Assembly: GCF_016864575.1 (NCBI RefSeq)
Contig: NZ_CP044126.1
Coordinates: forward strand, 1,116,001 to 1,180,000
DNA length: 64,000 nt
Reading direction: 5' to 3'
Source: Rhizobium sp. BG4
GTDB taxonomy: Bacteria > Pseudomonadota > Alphaproteobacteria > Rhizobiales > Rhizobiaceae
Shown: positions 8,925 through 18,516 of the stretch, piece by piece
Numbering within the stretch: the stretch's first letter is position 1
Layout of the letters: every line of letters begins with the position of its first letter
Made by a program: the position numbers and the translations under genes
Notes under the pieces: generated by a model
The model's database searches: none
Told to the model about the DNA's origin: nothing
Seen by the model: the letters and a program-made list of their open reading frames with translations, nothing else

Positions 8925-9974
8925 TCAGATGGAAGCGAAGACGCGGGCGTTTTCGACCGAAATCGTCACCGCACGCGCTGTCTCCGGCAGGCGCCGCATG
9001 GTCCGCGCCTTCAGTGGTGCGGCAAGGCCATCGACCGCAAGCGTCAGTTCCTCGACCTCGCCGTGGAAGGCCCGTCCCTCGATCCTGGCGGCGATGGCGC
9101 CGTCGCCGAGCGAGACCGCGACGTCCTGAAGCCGGATAAAGACCATGGCCGCGTCCTGCTCTTTGAGATCGAGCTCGTGGGCAAAGCTGCCGATCGCCGT
9201 TTCCATCCGCCCGTTCCTGTTGACCCCGGGGATCTTGTTGGAGGGGGAGAAGAAATCGGCGGCATAGGCGCAGTTCGGCCGGTCGTGCAGGTCGTAGCCG
9301 GAGCCCTGCTGGACGATCTCACCGGCGCGCATCAGCACGACACGGTCACCGGCCGACAATGCTTCCTGCGGATCGTGGGTGACGATGATCGCGGTGGTGC
9401 CGAGCGAGCGGATCAGCGCGATCGTCTCGCCGCGCACCTGGTCGCGAAGACCCTGGTCGAGATTGGAGAAGGGCTCATCCATCAGAAGGATACGCGGCCG
9501 CGGGGCAAGCGCCCGGGCCAGCGCCACACGCTGCTGCTCGCCGCCCGAGAGCATATGCGGATAACGATCGGTCAGATGGGCGATCCCGGCAATGCGGACG
9601 ACCTCGTCGGCCATCGCTGCTGCCTCGGCCTTTGGGCGCTTGCGCAGACCGAAGAGGATATTCTCCATCGCCGTCAGATGCGGAAAGAGCGCGTAGTCCT
9701 GAAACACGAAGCCGATATTGCGTGCCTCCGGCTCGACGAAACGCTGCGGCCCGGATACTTCCTCGCCGTCGAGCCGCACGGAGCCGGCATCCGGCCGTTC
9801 GATCCCGGCGATGACGCGCAGCAGGGTCGACTTGCCGCAGCCGGAATGGCCGACCAGCGTGACGATCTCCCCGCGATTGACAGTCAGCGACAGTCCGGAA
9901 AGGGCAGCTTGAGCGCCGAAGCTGCGGCTGATGGTGCTGACTTCGAGAGCGGGTGAAGACGTCGGTGCCTGCAT
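8925..9974 (-). CDS. Ferric iron ABC transporter ATP-binding protein (FbpC type)
   Basis: This 349-residue cytoplasmic ATPase belongs to the iron/polyamine ABC family. It has Walker A GHSGCGKST (about residues 42-50), signature LSGGEQQRVALARAL, Walker B ILLMDEPFSNLD and the switch His in IIVTHDPQEAL. A C-terminal TOBE-like domain of about 110 residues follows. The start is the ATG at 9974 (MQAPTSSPALEVSTIS). It precedes the binding protein and permease in the same direction, but with a 101-base gap holding an iron box, so it may have a separate promoter. No TGA-N9-TCA box was found in front of this gene itself. Confidence 0.9.
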   Translation of the reverse strand: MQAPTSSPALEVSTISRSFGAQAALSGLSLTVNRGEIVTLVGHSGCGKSTLLRVIAGIERPDAGSVRLDGEEVSGPQRFVEPEARNIGFVFQDYALFPHLTAMENILFGLRKRPKAEAAAMADEVVRIAGIAHLTDRYPHMLSGGEQQRVALARALAPRPRILLMDEPFSNLDQGLRDQVRGETIALIRSLGTTAIIVTHDPQEALSAGDRVVLMRAGEIVQQGSGYDLHDRPNCAYAADFFSPSNKIPGVNRNGRMETAIGSFAHELDLKEQDAAMVFIRLQDVAVSLGDGAIAARIEGRAFHGEVEELTLAVDGLAAPLKARTMRRLPETARAVTISVENARVFASI

Positions 9975-10252
9975 GCGGTTCCCTGAATTTGCGTTTCGAT
10001 ACCCCTTACTTCAGGAAGGCCGCGACATGCAAACCGCGCGCCGGCGAAACAGCCGAAGCAAAAATGGCGCAGCCGCGCAAAATTTAGGCATCGGCGTACC
10101 GCTCCTGCCCAAAGCGGGCTGTGCCGCAAAGAGAAGTTGCGATACATGCTCTGTCAGCGAACGCCATCGAGCCCATCAGCCCCCGATCCCGAACGCTTCC
10201 ATTTCTTCAGCACATGACCGCAGCACAAATCTTTGCTGCAGGAGGAATACCT

Positions 10253-11455
10253 ATGGCCGTAGTGAGCGAAACCGCGCCGCGTTTCCAGAAGACGACAATG
10301 TCGATCCTGATGGCAGTCAGCTTCTGCCACATGCTGAACGACATCATGCAGTCGCTTCTTGCGTCGCTCTATCCGCTCTTCAAGGCCAATTATAACCTCG
10401 ACTTCGTGCAGATCGGCCTGCTGACGATGACCTTCCAGGTCACGGCGTCGCTGCTGCAGCCCTTCGTCGGCATCTTTACCGATCGCTGGCCGATGCCCTA
10501 TTCGCTACCGGTCGGCATGGCGAGCACCTTCTGCGGCCTGATCCTGCTCGGCAATGCCGGCAGCTTCGAGCTGCTGCTCGTCGCCGCCAGCCTGATCGGC
10601 TTCGGTTCGGCCGTCTTCCATCCGGAATCCTCGCGCGTCGCGCGTCTGGCCTCCGGCGGTCGCCACGGCTTCGCACAGTCCTTCTTCCAAGTCGGCGGCA
10701 ATGCCGGCCAGGCGATCGGCCCGCTGATTGCCGCCTTCATCGTCTTCCCGCTCGGCCAGCACAGCGTCTCCTGGCTGTCGGGCATCGCGCTCGTCGGCAT
10801 GATCGTGCTCGGCTGGGTCGGTAACTGGTACATGAGCCACCGCCGCCAGAATGCCGGCAAGCCCGCCGTCAGCCGCACGCTGCCGCTGCCGCAGAACAAG
10901 GTCGTCGTCGCCCTGCTCATCCTCGTGCTGCTGACCGCGACCAAGAACGTCTACATGGCAAGCGTCTCCAGCTATTTCACCTTCTATGTGATCGACCGCT
11001 TCCAGCTCGGCGTTCAGCAGGCGCAGCTGATGCTCTTCCTGTTCCTCGGTTCCGTTGCCGTCGGCACCTTCCTCGGCGGCCCGATCGGCGACCGTCTCGG
11101 CGCCCGCTTCGTCATCTGGTTCTCGATCCTCGGCGTCATTCCCTTCGCGCTGATGCTGCCCTATGCGAACCTGTTCTGGACCGGCGTGCTCAGCGTCGTC
11201 ATCGGCCTGATCTTCGCCTCCGCCTTCTCGGCAATCGTCGTCTTCGCGCAGGAGCTGGTGCCGGGACGTGTCGGCTTGATCGCCGGCGTGTTCTTCGGCT
11301 TCGCCTTTGGAGCCGGCGGTCTCGGTGCGGCCTTCCTCGGCGATTTTGCAGATAGCCACGGCATCGAATTCGTCTATCGCATCTGCTCCTACCTGCCGCT
11401 GCTCGGCCTGCTGACGATCTTCCTGCCGAAGATTCCGAAGCACGCTCACGCATGA
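10253..11455 (+). CDS. MFS transporter, fosmidomycin-resistance (Fsr) type
   Basis: This 400-residue inner-membrane efflux protein of the major facilitator superfamily has about 12 membrane helices. The start MAVVSETAPRFQKTT follows AGGAGGAATACCT, a near-perfect ribosome site, so the longer frame from 10121 is rejected. The N-terminal region (SFCHMLNDIMQSLLASLYPL) and FVGIFTDRWPMPYSLP are characteristic of Fsr-like transporters, which export fosmidomycin and other drugs in characterised members. It stands alone between the iron transporter and methylmalonyl-CoA mutase, divergent from the former by 278 bases of spacer without clear operators. Confidence 0.85.
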   Translation: MAVVSETAPRFQKTTMSILMAVSFCHMLNDIMQSLLASLYPLFKANYNLDFVQIGLLTMTFQVTASLLQPFVGIFTDRWPMPYSLPVGMASTFCGLILLGNAGSFELLLVAASLIGFGSAVFHPESSRVARLASGGRHGFAQSFFQVGGNAGQAIGPLIAAFIVFPLGQHSVSWLSGIALVGMIVLGWVGNWYMSHRRQNAGKPAVSRTLPLPQNKVVVALLILVLLTATKNVYMASVSSYFTFYVIDRFQLGVQQAQLMLFLFLGSVAVGTFLGGPIGDRLGARFVIWFSILGVIPFALMLPYANLFWTGVLSVVIGLIFASAFSAIVVFAQELVPGRVGLIAGVFFGFAFGAGGLGAAFLGDFADSHGIEFVYRICSYLPLLGLLTIFLPKIPKHAHA

Positions 11456-11567
11456 CCGGGCGCGCCCACGCGTGACGTCGAGCCCGGCGTAAATTATCCT
11501 AAGGCCCTATCGCGCCGCATGCGTTCCAGGTGATAGCGTGCGGCGCAATGACATGCCGGAGGATGAC

Positions 11568-13706
11568 ATGACGAAGAAGACGGTTGGCGATTGGCAGGCT
11601 TTGGCCGAGAAGGAACTGAAAGCCTCGCCGGAGACGCTCGTCTGGAAGACGCCTGAGGGCATCGACGTCAAGCCGCTCTATGCCGCAGGCGATCTTGCCT
11701 CCGCCGATCATCTGGACAGCATGCCGGGCCTCGCGCCCTTCATCCGCGGACCGCGTGCCACAATGTATGCCGGACGTCCCTGGACAATCCGCCAGTATGC
11801 CGGGTTCTCGACCGCCGAAGCCTCCAACGCCTTCTACCGCAAGGCGCTCGCCGCCGGTCAGCAGGGCGTGTCGGTCGCCTTCGATCTCGCCACCCATCGC
11901 GGCTATGACAGCGACCATCCGCGGGTCGAGGGCGATGTCGGCAAGGCCGGCGTGGCGATCGACAGCGTCGAGGACATGAAGATCCTGTTCGACGGCATTC
12001 CGCTCGAAAAGATCTCGGTGTCGATGACGATGAACGGCGCCGTCATCCCGATCCTCGCCTCCTTCATCGTTGCCGGCGAAGAGCAGGGCGTGTCGCGTTC
12101 CGAGCTCTCGGGGACCATCCAGAACGATATCCTCAAGGAGTTCATGGTCCGCAACACCTATATCTATCCGCCCGAACCCTCGATGCGGATCGTGGCGGAT
12201 ATCATCGAGTATACGGCCAGGGAGATGCCGAAGTTCAACTCGATCTCGATCTCCGGCTATCACATGCAGGAAGCCGGCGCGACGCTGGTGCAAGAACTCG
12301 CCTTCACGCTGGCCGATGGGCGCGAATATGTCCGCGCCGCGATCGCCAAGGGCCTGAACGTCGACGACTTCGCCGGCCGCCTCTCCTTCTTCTTCGCGAT
12401 CGGCATGAATTTCTTCATGGAGGCCGCCAAGCTGCGTGCCGCCCGTCTGCTCTGGACGAAGATCATGGAGGAATTCGAGCCGAAGAAGGCGTCGTCGCTG
12501 ATGCTGCGCACGCACTGCCAGACGTCGGGCGTCTCGCTGCAGGAGCAGGATCCCTACAACAATATCGTCAGAACCGCCTTCGAGGCGATGTCGGCAGTGC
12601 TCGGCGGCACGCAGTCGCTGCACACCAATTCCTTCGACGAGGCGATCGCGCTGCCGACGGAATTCTCCGCCCGCATTGCCCGCAACACGCAGCTGATCCT
12701 GCAGCACGAGACCGGCGTCACCAAGGTCGTCGACCCCCTCGCAGGCTCCTATTATGTCGAGAGCCTGACCAAGGAACTCGCCGACAAGGCCTGGGCGCTG
12801 ATCGAGGAGGTCGAGGCGCTCGGCGGCATGACGAAGGCCGTCAACGAGGGCCTGCCGAAGCGGCTGATCGAGGAGGCCGCGACGCGCCGCCAGGCGGCGG
12901 TCGACAAGGGCGACGAGGTGATCGTCGGCGTCAATAAATACCGGCTGGAAACTGAGGAAGAGCTGGAAATCCTGGCGATCGACAATGCCGCGGTGCGCGC
13001 CGCGCAGGTCAAGCGCATCGAGGACACCCGCCGCCGCCGCGACAGCGGCAAGGTGCGTGAGACGCTGGAAACGCTCTCCGAAGTTGCCCGCAACGAAGAG
13101 GGCAACCTGCTTGCCGCTGCCGTCGAGGCGGCGCGGGCACGCGCCACCGTCGGCGAGATATCGGATGCGATGCGACAGATCTTCGGCGACCATGGAGCGG
13201 TGCCTGAGGTGATCAAGGATGTCTATGGCGAAGCCTATCGCGACCAGCCGGAACTCGAAACTCTGAAGGCCCGCATGGCGGATATCAGCGTCAGCCTTGG
13301 CCGCAAGCCGAAGATCATGGTCGCCAAGCTCGGCCAGGATGGACACGACCGCGGCGCCAAGGTGATCGCCTCGGCCTTCGGCGATGTCGGTTTCGATGTG
13401 TTGGCCGGGCCGCTGTTCCAGACGCCGGATGAGGCGGCCGGCATGGCGCTGAGCGAGAAGGTCAATGTCATCGGCGTCTCGTCGCTGGCCGCCGGCCACA
13501 AGACGCTGTTGCCGCAGCTGGTCGATGCGCTGAAGGCCAAGGGCGGCGGCGATGTCATCGTCGTCTGCGGCGGCGTCATTCCGCGGCAGGACTATCAGTT
13601 CTTGACCGACCACGGCGTCGCCGCGGTCTTCGGCCCCGGCACCAATGTGCTCGACGCCGCAAATTCGGTGCTCGACCTCCTGCAGGGGATCAGGCGCAAT
13701 ACCTGA
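11568..13706 (+). CDS. scpA: Methylmalonyl-CoA mutase
   Basis: This adenosylcobalamin-dependent enzyme interconverts methylmalonyl-CoA and succinyl-CoA and links propionate catabolism to the TCA cycle. The ATG at 11568 follows GGAGGATGAC; 712 residues is the full family length. The N-terminal catalytic barrel includes the start of the substrate domain ([20 protein letters not shown]) and [14 protein letters not shown]. The C-terminal cobalamin domain has the B12 lower-ligand motif DGHDRG near residue 590. In rhizobia this gene is often called bhbA, since mutants alter polyhydroxybutyrate metabolism. It is monocistronic here and converges with a LysR gene only six bases away. Confidence 0.95.
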   Translation: MTKKTVGDWQALAEKELKASPETLVWKTPEGIDVKPLYAAGDLASADHLDSMPGLAPFIRGPRATMYAGRPWTIRQYAGFSTAEASNAFYRKALAAGQQGVSVAFDLATHRGYDSDHPRVEGDVGKAGVAIDSVEDMKILFDGIPLEKISVSMTMNGAVIPILASFIVAGEEQGVSRSELSGTIQNDILKEFMVRNTYIYPPEPSMRIVADIIEYTAREMPKFNSISISGYHMQEAGATLVQELAFTLADGREYVRAAIAKGLNVDDFAGRLSFFFAIGMNFFMEAAKLRAARLLWTKIMEEFEPKKASSLMLRTHCQTSGVSLQEQDPYNNIVRTAFEAMSAVLGGTQSLHTNSFDEAIALPTEFSARIARNTQLILQHETGVTKVVDPLAGSYYVESLTKELADKAWALIEEVEALGGMTKAVNEGLPKRLIEEAATRRQAAVDKGDEVIVGVNKYRLETEEELEILAIDNAAVRAAQVKRIEDTRRRRDSGKVRETLETLSEVARNEEGNLLAAAVEAARARATVGEISDAMRQIFGDHGAVPEVIKDVYGEAYRDQPELETLKARMADISVSLGRKPKIMVAKLGQDGHDRGAKVIASAFGDVGFDVLAGPLFQTPDEAAGMALSEKVNVIGVSSLAAGHKTLLPQLVDALKAKGGGDVIVVCGGVIPRQDYQFLTDHGVAAVFGPGTNVLDAANSVLDLLQGIRRNT

Positions 13707-13712
13707 TCCGTC

Positions 13713-14636
13713 TCAGAAGCTGTCCTCGTCGCGCGACAGGCTCTTCTTGAAATGGGCGATGAAGCTCTTGATGATCGGCGAGGGCTCGACTTTCCGGTAG
13801 GCGATCGCCAGGTCCGAGGTGACCGAGCAGCCCTTCAGCCTGGTATAGGCAATTCCCGGCAGCTGCACGCATTGGAACGAGCGTGGCACCAGCGCCACGC
13901 CGGTGCCGAGCACGACCATGCTGGCGATGGTGATGAAGTCGCGGCCGGAGCTGTTGATATCCGGCTCGAAACCCGCTTCCCGGCAGGCGGCGATCGTATT
14001 GCGGTGAAAGCCGACATCGGGCGGCTGGCGCGGCGTGATGAAGACTTCGCCGGCCAGGGATTTCAGCGCGACGGACGGCGATGCCGCGTGAGCGTGGTTC
14101 GCCGGCAGCGCCACGACGAATTCCTCGCGCATGGCGATCTCGGCCGCCAGCCCCGCTGGCAGCGCAATCGGTGGGCGGATGAAGCCGAGATCGAGCGTCT
14201 TGTCGGCGATCTTTTCCAGCTGCTGGCGCATTTCGATCTCGATCAGCTGAAACTCGACTCCGGGCCGCGACGCCTTGAACTTCGACAACGCATCGCCGAG
14301 CACGCCGGAATAGGCCGCCGAAGCGACATAGCCGACGGCGACGCGCTCGAGATCGCCTTTCGCCGCCCGGTGGACAGCCTCGACGGCGCTTTCCGCAAGT
14401 CCGAGAACACGCCGGCCCTGCTCTGCGAGCTCCAGTCCCGGCCGGGTCAGGCGCAGCGAGCGGCGGCTGCGATCCAGAAGCGATACGCCTAACAGCGCCT
14501 CGAGCTTGATGATCTGCTGGCTGAGACCCGGCTGCGCAATCCCGAGCCGCGCCGCGGCGCGCTCGAAATTCTGCTCCTCGGCGAGAGCCACGAAATATCT
14601 CAGATGCCTGAGCTCGAGAGCTGCACTACTGACCAA
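13713..14636 (-). CDS. LysR-family transcriptional regulator
   Basis: This 307-residue regulator has an N-terminal winged helix-turn-helix, LRHLRYFVALAEEQNFERAA through LGIAQPGLSQQIIKLE (residues 9-50), and a C-terminal periplasmic-binding-like effector domain. It diverges from the siderophore receptor gene with 142 bases between them, which usually means it regulates that gene or itself from the shared region. The iron box in that region suggests iron repression acts as well. The effector is unknown. The start ATG at 14636 places the HTH at the usual position. Confidence 0.88.
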   Translation of the reverse strand: MVSSAALELRHLRYFVALAEEQNFERAAARLGIAQPGLSQQIIKLEALLGVSLLDRSRRSLRLTRPGLELAEQGRRVLGLAESAVEAVHRAAKGDLERVAVGYVASAAYSGVLGDALSKFKASRPGVEFQLIEIEMRQQLEKIADKTLDLGFIRPPIALPAGLAAEIAMREEFVVALPANHAHAASPSVALKSLAGEVFITPRQPPDVGFHRNTIAACREAGFEPDINSSGRDFITIASMVVLGTGVALVPRSFQCVQLPGIAYTRLKGCSVTSDLAIAYRKVEPSPIIKSFIAHFKKSLSRDEDSF

Positions 14637-14718
14637 ATACCACCTCTTTTCATAATCTGCGCTTATGAAAAACGCTGACGACCTTATTGGATCATCGAAA
14701 TGAATCCGTCTAGTAACG

Positions 14719-14733
14719 TGACTGAGATTGTCA
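14719..14733. promoter_or_regulatory. IRO box (RirA-type iron-responsive operator)
   Basis: TGA-CTGAGATTG-TCA fits TGA-N9-TCA exactly and lies 46 bases upstream of the TonB-dependent receptor start. It shares its architecture with the box at 8865-8879. It predicts repression of the receptor when iron is plentiful. Confidence 0.72.
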
Positions 14734-14778
14734 AGTTTTTAGACGGATCGCCCCCGTCCGGGTCTCCATGAGGTTGCC

Positions 14779-16923
14779 GTGCGCCTGAAGAATGTTTCGC
14801 TCGTCCTGCTGTCCACCGTTTGCGCAGCAGCGCTTCTTCCGGCCGCGGCCTTTGCACAGGAGGCCACCGAGCTTGCGCCGATCACCGTGCAGGGTCAGAC
14901 CAAAGAAGATCCGAAGGCGCCTGTAAAGGGCTTCGTCGCCAAGGCTAGCTCGACGGCGACGAAGACGGGAACCCCGATCCTTGAAACGCAGCAGTCGATC
15001 TCGGTGATCACGGCCGATCAGCTGAAGGCACAGAACGCCCAGACCGTCGGCCAGGCGCTCGACTATACGCCCGGCGTCGTCAGTCAGCCGGGGGGCTCGG
15101 ATCCGCGCTTCGACGCGCCGCGCATTCGCGGCTTCGATGGCCGCCAGTCGCAATATTTGAATGGTCTGAGACTGATGCGCACGGCCGGCGCGCCGGCGAT
15201 CGATCCCTACCAGCTGGAGCGCATCGAAGTGCTGCGCGGCCCGGCCTCCGTGATGTTCGGCCAGGGTAATCCGGGCGGCATAATCAACCTGATCAGCAAG
15301 CGCCCGACCTTCGACAGCTTCGGCGAGGTCGGCTTGCAGTTCGGCAGCTACGATACCTATGGCACCTATTTCGACGTCGGTGGCCCGGTCACCGACGGCT
15401 CGGACTTCGCCTATCGCGTCACGGGTCTGGCCCGCACCGCAAGCGCGCAGGTCGATGAGCTCGACAACGACCGCTATTTCATCGCCCCCGCTTTCACCTG
15501 GCAGCCCGACGAAGACACCAAGCTGACGATCCTGACGAGCGTGCAGCACGACAATCCAAGCACGCCGTCCGGCGTCCCGGCGCTCTTCGCCGATACGCTC
15601 GGCCGCGACTTCTATGTCGGCGACAAGAGTTTCGATCATTCCAACCGGACGCTGACCAATCTCGGTTATGAATTCGAGCACCGCCTCAACGACACCTGGA
15701 CCTTCCGCCAGAACCTTCGCTACTCGAATTTCGACTGGAACTATCAGGCGCTGGGGATGTCTTCGATAAATGGAGGCGTCGGCGCGGACGGACATTCCAT
15801 CCGGCGCAACGCGACATTCCAGGATGAGTTGCTGAACACGTTCAACGTCGACAACAACCTGCTCGGCGAGTTCGAGACGGGCGATGTCGAGCACAAGCTG
15901 CTTGTCGGTCTCGACTACCGCTATTTCAGCAACAATGTGCATACCCGGTTCTTCCAGGCAACGCCGCTCGATATCCTAAATCCCGTCTATGGCGGGCCGA
16001 TCAGCCTGATCTCTCCGACCACCAACACGCTAGTCAACAGCGACCTGTCCCAGATCGGCATCTACATTCAGGACGAACTTGCCTACAACAACTGGCGGGC
16101 AACCTTCGGGCTGCGTCAGGATTGGGCGAGCACCGATGGAACGTCCTTCAATGGCCTGCCGGGCGTGGTTCCCACGCCAACATCGCCGAACCCTCGATCG
16201 CTTGATCAGGACGATCATAAGCTAACCGGCCGGGTCGGTTTGGGATATGTGTTCGACAACGGCATTGCGCCTTACATCAGCTACAGCACGTCGTTCGAAC
16301 CGGTCGCGCCGTCCACCAGCTTGGCGAACCCGGTTCCGACTGAAGGCAAGCAGGTGGAGATCGGCGTCAAGTATCAGCCGGAAGGCTGGGACGGCTTCTT
16401 CTCTGCGGCAGTCTACGATCTCCGCCAAAAGAACGTCTCGACGACGGTCTTAACGCCGGCGGGAAGCAGGACGCAGCAGATTGGCGAAGTTCATGTCCAG
16501 GGTCTCGAACTCGAGGGTGTTGCGAGCTTGATGGACGGGCTGAACCTGCGGGCGGCATATAGTTATACGGACAGCGAAATCGTTGGCGGTTCGACGGCTG
16601 GCAACCGTCTTGATAACGTGCCGCTGAACGCTGCGAGCCTGTGGCTGGATTACAGCTTCAAAGAGGGCAGCGCCCTGGAAGGCTTCGGTGTTGGCGGCGG
16701 CGTTCGCTATGTCGGTCAGCGCTATGGCGACGCCGCGAACGTCTACAACCTCGACGCCGTCACCCTCTTCGATGCGGCGCTGACCTACAGGAAGGAAGGC
16801 GTCACCGCCTCGCTCAATTTCCGCAACCTTGCCGACAAGGACTATATCGCCAGCTGCAGCTCGTTCGGCTGCACCTATGGCGACGGGCGCACGGTGATGG
16901 GCAAGCTGACGTTCAATTGGTAA
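14779..16923 (+). CDS. TonB-dependent siderophore receptor (FhuA/FegA-like)
   Basis: This 714-residue outer-membrane beta-barrel imports ferric siderophores using TonB energy. A GTG start follows GAGGTTGCC. A signal peptide runs to about residue 26 (AAAFA/QEAT), followed by a TonB-box-like APITVQG. The plug domain includes DYTPGVVSQPGG and IEVLRGPASVMFGQGNPGGIINLISKRP, typical of siderophore receptors. The barrel ends with the expected C-terminal aromatic, LTFNW. An iron box lies just upstream and a LysR gene is divergent. The siderophore is not identifiable; hydroxamate receptors are the nearest recalled relatives. Confidence 0.92.
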   Translation: MRLKNVSLVLLSTVCAAALLPAAAFAQEATELAPITVQGQTKEDPKAPVKGFVAKASSTATKTGTPILETQQSISVITADQLKAQNAQTVGQALDYTPGVVSQPGGSDPRFDAPRIRGFDGRQSQYLNGLRLMRTAGAPAIDPYQLERIEVLRGPASVMFGQGNPGGIINLISKRPTFDSFGEVGLQFGSYDTYGTYFDVGGPVTDGSDFAYRVTGLARTASAQVDELDNDRYFIAPAFTWQPDEDTKLTILTSVQHDNPSTPSGVPALFADTLGRDFYVGDKSFDHSNRTLTNLGYEFEHRLNDTWTFRQNLRYSNFDWNYQALGMSSINGGVGADGHSIRRNATFQDELLNTFNVDNNLLGEFETGDVEHKLLVGLDYRYFSNNVHTRFFQATPLDILNPVYGGPISLISPTTNTLVNSDLSQIGIYIQDELAYNNWRATFGLRQDWASTDGTSFNGLPGVVPTPTSPNPRSLDQDDHKLTGRVGLGYVFDNGIAPYISYSTSFEPVAPSTSLANPVPTEGKQVEIGVKYQPEGWDGFFSAAVYDLRQKNVSTTVLTPAGSRTQQIGEVHVQGLELEGVASLMDGLNLRAAYSYTDSEIVGGSTAGNRLDNVPLNAASLWLDYSFKEGSALEGFGVGGGVRYVGQRYGDAANVYNLDAVTLFDAALTYRKEGVTASLNFRNLADKDYIASCSSFGCTYGDGRTVMGKLTFNW

Positions 16924-16928
16924 CCAGC

Positions 16929-16953
16929 AGCCGGCTGCGATCTGCAGCCGGCT
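16929..16953. terminator. Terminator-like hairpin after siderophore receptor
   Basis: AGCCGGCTGC pairs perfectly with GCAGCCGGCT around a GATCT loop, six bases after the receptor stop and 20 bases before the stop of the convergent NmrA-like pseudogene. The T tract is weak, so it may need Rho or act as an mRNA end. Confidence 0.6.
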
Positions 16954-16973
16954 TAAGCCTCGTCGAGCGCGGC

Positions 16974-17855
16974 TCAGCGGAAGGCGGCGAGGTTCTCCTT
17001 CAGCCATTGCGGCAGGCTCTTCGGCGGCGTGCCGGTCAGCGCCTCGACGGTCGAGGTCGTCTCGCCGAGAACGGATTCGCGGAAGACCTGGTCGAGACCG
17101 AGCAGCAGTTCGGCGACGAAGGGCGGCAGACCGCCTGCCAAAAGTGCCGCATGCTGTTCTTCCGGCGAGCGATGTCCGTAAGTGACTGGCCGTCCGAGCT
17201 GGGCGGAAAGCTCGGCGGCGACTTCCGCCATCGTCCAGGCGCGCGAACCCGTCAGATGATAGGCGCGCTGCGACCACGGCCATACTTCTTCCAACAGGGC
17301 GGCGCGTGCCGCTCTTGCAATGTCGGCGGTGTCGATGAAATTCACCCGGCCGTTTCCGGCCGCGCCCGCCCATTCTCCGGTAGCGATCTCGGCCGCCGAC
17401 CGTTTCAGGATATCGGGAAAGGCGGATGGCCGCAGCACGGTGGAGGCGACCGGCTGGCGCGCGAGATGCGCCTCGATCTCCATGTGCCAGGCGAAGGGGT
17501 TGAGCCGGGTTGCCGGGCCGAGTGCCGAGAGCTTGACGATATGGCGCACCCCGGCGCCAACGGCGGCATCGATCAGTGCGATCTCGTTGGCCACCTGCCG
17601 CGGAGAGGTGCCATGCTAGAGAAACAGACGGTCCGCACCCGAAAGCGCTGACGCTAAAGTCTCCGGCCGGTCGAAATCGACGACGGCGATCTCCGCGCCT
17701 TCGGCTATGCCGGTGGCGTCGGGCCGGCGGGTTAGCGCCACGGGGGTGATGGGATCAGCGGTCAGAAGCCGGGTAAGTTCGGCGCCGACGCGGCCGGTGG
17801 AACCGGCGATTGCGATGCGGCTGGTCAAAGCGGATTGCAAAGATTCGTTTGGCAT
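16974..17855 (-). pseudogene. NmrA-like NAD(P)-binding oxidoreductase, interrupted by an in-frame stop
   Basis: The start is ATG 17855 (MPNESLQSALTSR), followed by IAIAGSTGRVGAEL, a Rossmann dinucleotide motif of atypical short-chain dehydrogenases (NmrA / azoreductase-like QOR2 group). After GADRLFL a TAG at 17616-17618 stops the frame. The same frame then continues without a shift as HGTSPRQVANEIALIDAA and GVRHIVKLSALGP to the stop at 16974. A single change, TCG (Ser) to TAG, accounts for it; the repaired protein would have 293 residues, a normal length. It is divergent from a TetR gene with paired operators, a layout seen for quinone or electrophile responsive reductases. Either the enzyme is inactivated or there is a base-calling error. 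Confidence 0.8.
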
Positions 17856-17872
17856 GGGGGCACAACCTATGT

Positions 17873-17919
17873 ATCTTGGAACGACTGTTCCATTATTGTT
17901 GAACCGATCGTTCCAAGAT
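17873..17919. promoter_or_regulatory. Paired TetR-type operators between divergent genes
   Basis: A perfect 12-bp inverted repeat, ATCTTGGAACGA (17873-17884) and TCGTTCCAAGAT (17908-17919), spans the divergent promoter. Inside it a second palindrome, TGGAAC-GACT-GTTCCA (17877-17892), and an imperfect one over 17899-17916 give two adjacent sites. The TetR gene starts 16 bases away and the reductase pseudogene 18 bases away on the other side, so one repressor probably controls both. Confidence 0.7.
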
Positions 17920-17934
17920 GTCAAGCGAGGATGC

Positions 17935-18513
17935 ATGAGCGGAAAACCGCAATTCGACGAGGCTGCCGTTATCGATGCCGCCCTGATCGTCTTCTGGCGC
18001 CAGGGCTATGCGGCGGCCTCGATCAGCGACCTGACGGAGGCGACCGGCCTTTCGCGCTCAAGCATCTATCAACGCTTCGGCGACAAGGGCGGACTGTTTC
18101 GCGAGGCGCTGGCGGCCTATACGCGGCGCGTGCTCGCGCGCATGAACAGCGCTGAGGCGCCCTCCGCACGCGGCGCCGTCGAGGCGATCCTGCGCGGCTT
18201 CGTGCCGGAACAGCCGATGGGCCGTCCGGCCGGCTGCCTGATTGCCCGAAGCTGCGTGGAAAAGGGTGAGTTGAGCGCAGAAGGGCAGGCGGCGGCCCTG
18301 CAGGCGGCAGCCGATCAGCGGCAGATCTTCGCTGCGCTACTGCGCCAGGCAATTGCCGCGGGCGAGCTCAGCCGGGATGCGGATGTGGAGGCGCTCGCCT
18401 GGTACTATCTCGGCGTGCTGCAGGCAGTGCTGAATTTCCCGAATGCCGGCGCAGACAGCAGCGCGCTCCATCATATGATCGATGTCGCGATGATGGCCTG
18501 GCCGCGCCCGTGA
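17935..18513 (+). CDS. TetR/AcrR-family transcriptional repressor
   Basis: This is a 192-residue regulator. The N-terminal helix-turn-helix is clear: AALIVFWRQGYAAASISDLT then LSRSSIYQRFGDKGGLF (residues 15-60). The C-terminal domain contains CLIARSCVEKGE, a cysteine-bearing segment seen in regulators that sense electrophiles or thiol stress. ATG at 17935 is chosen because it places the HTH at the usual distance; the open frame extends far upstream through the operator region. It is divergent from the NmrA-like reductase pseudogene and flanks two palindromic operators, implying self-repression plus repression of the reductase. Confidence 0.87.
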   Translation: MSGKPQFDEAAVIDAALIVFWRQGYAAASISDLTEATGLSRSSIYQRFGDKGGLFREALAAYTRRVLARMNSAEAPSARGAVEAILRGFVPEQPMGRPAGCLIARSCVEKGELSAEGQAAALQAAADQRQIFAALLRQAIAAGELSRDADVEALAWYYLGVLQAVLNFPNAGADSSALHHMIDVAMMAWPRP

Positions 18514-18516
18514 ATC

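Noticed and set aside
11499-13613. 704-residue frame on the minus strand opposite methylmalonyl-CoA mutase
   Set aside because: Its translation is Arg/Asp/His-rich with no family pattern. It is the antisense shadow of a clearly recognised gene in high-GC DNA.
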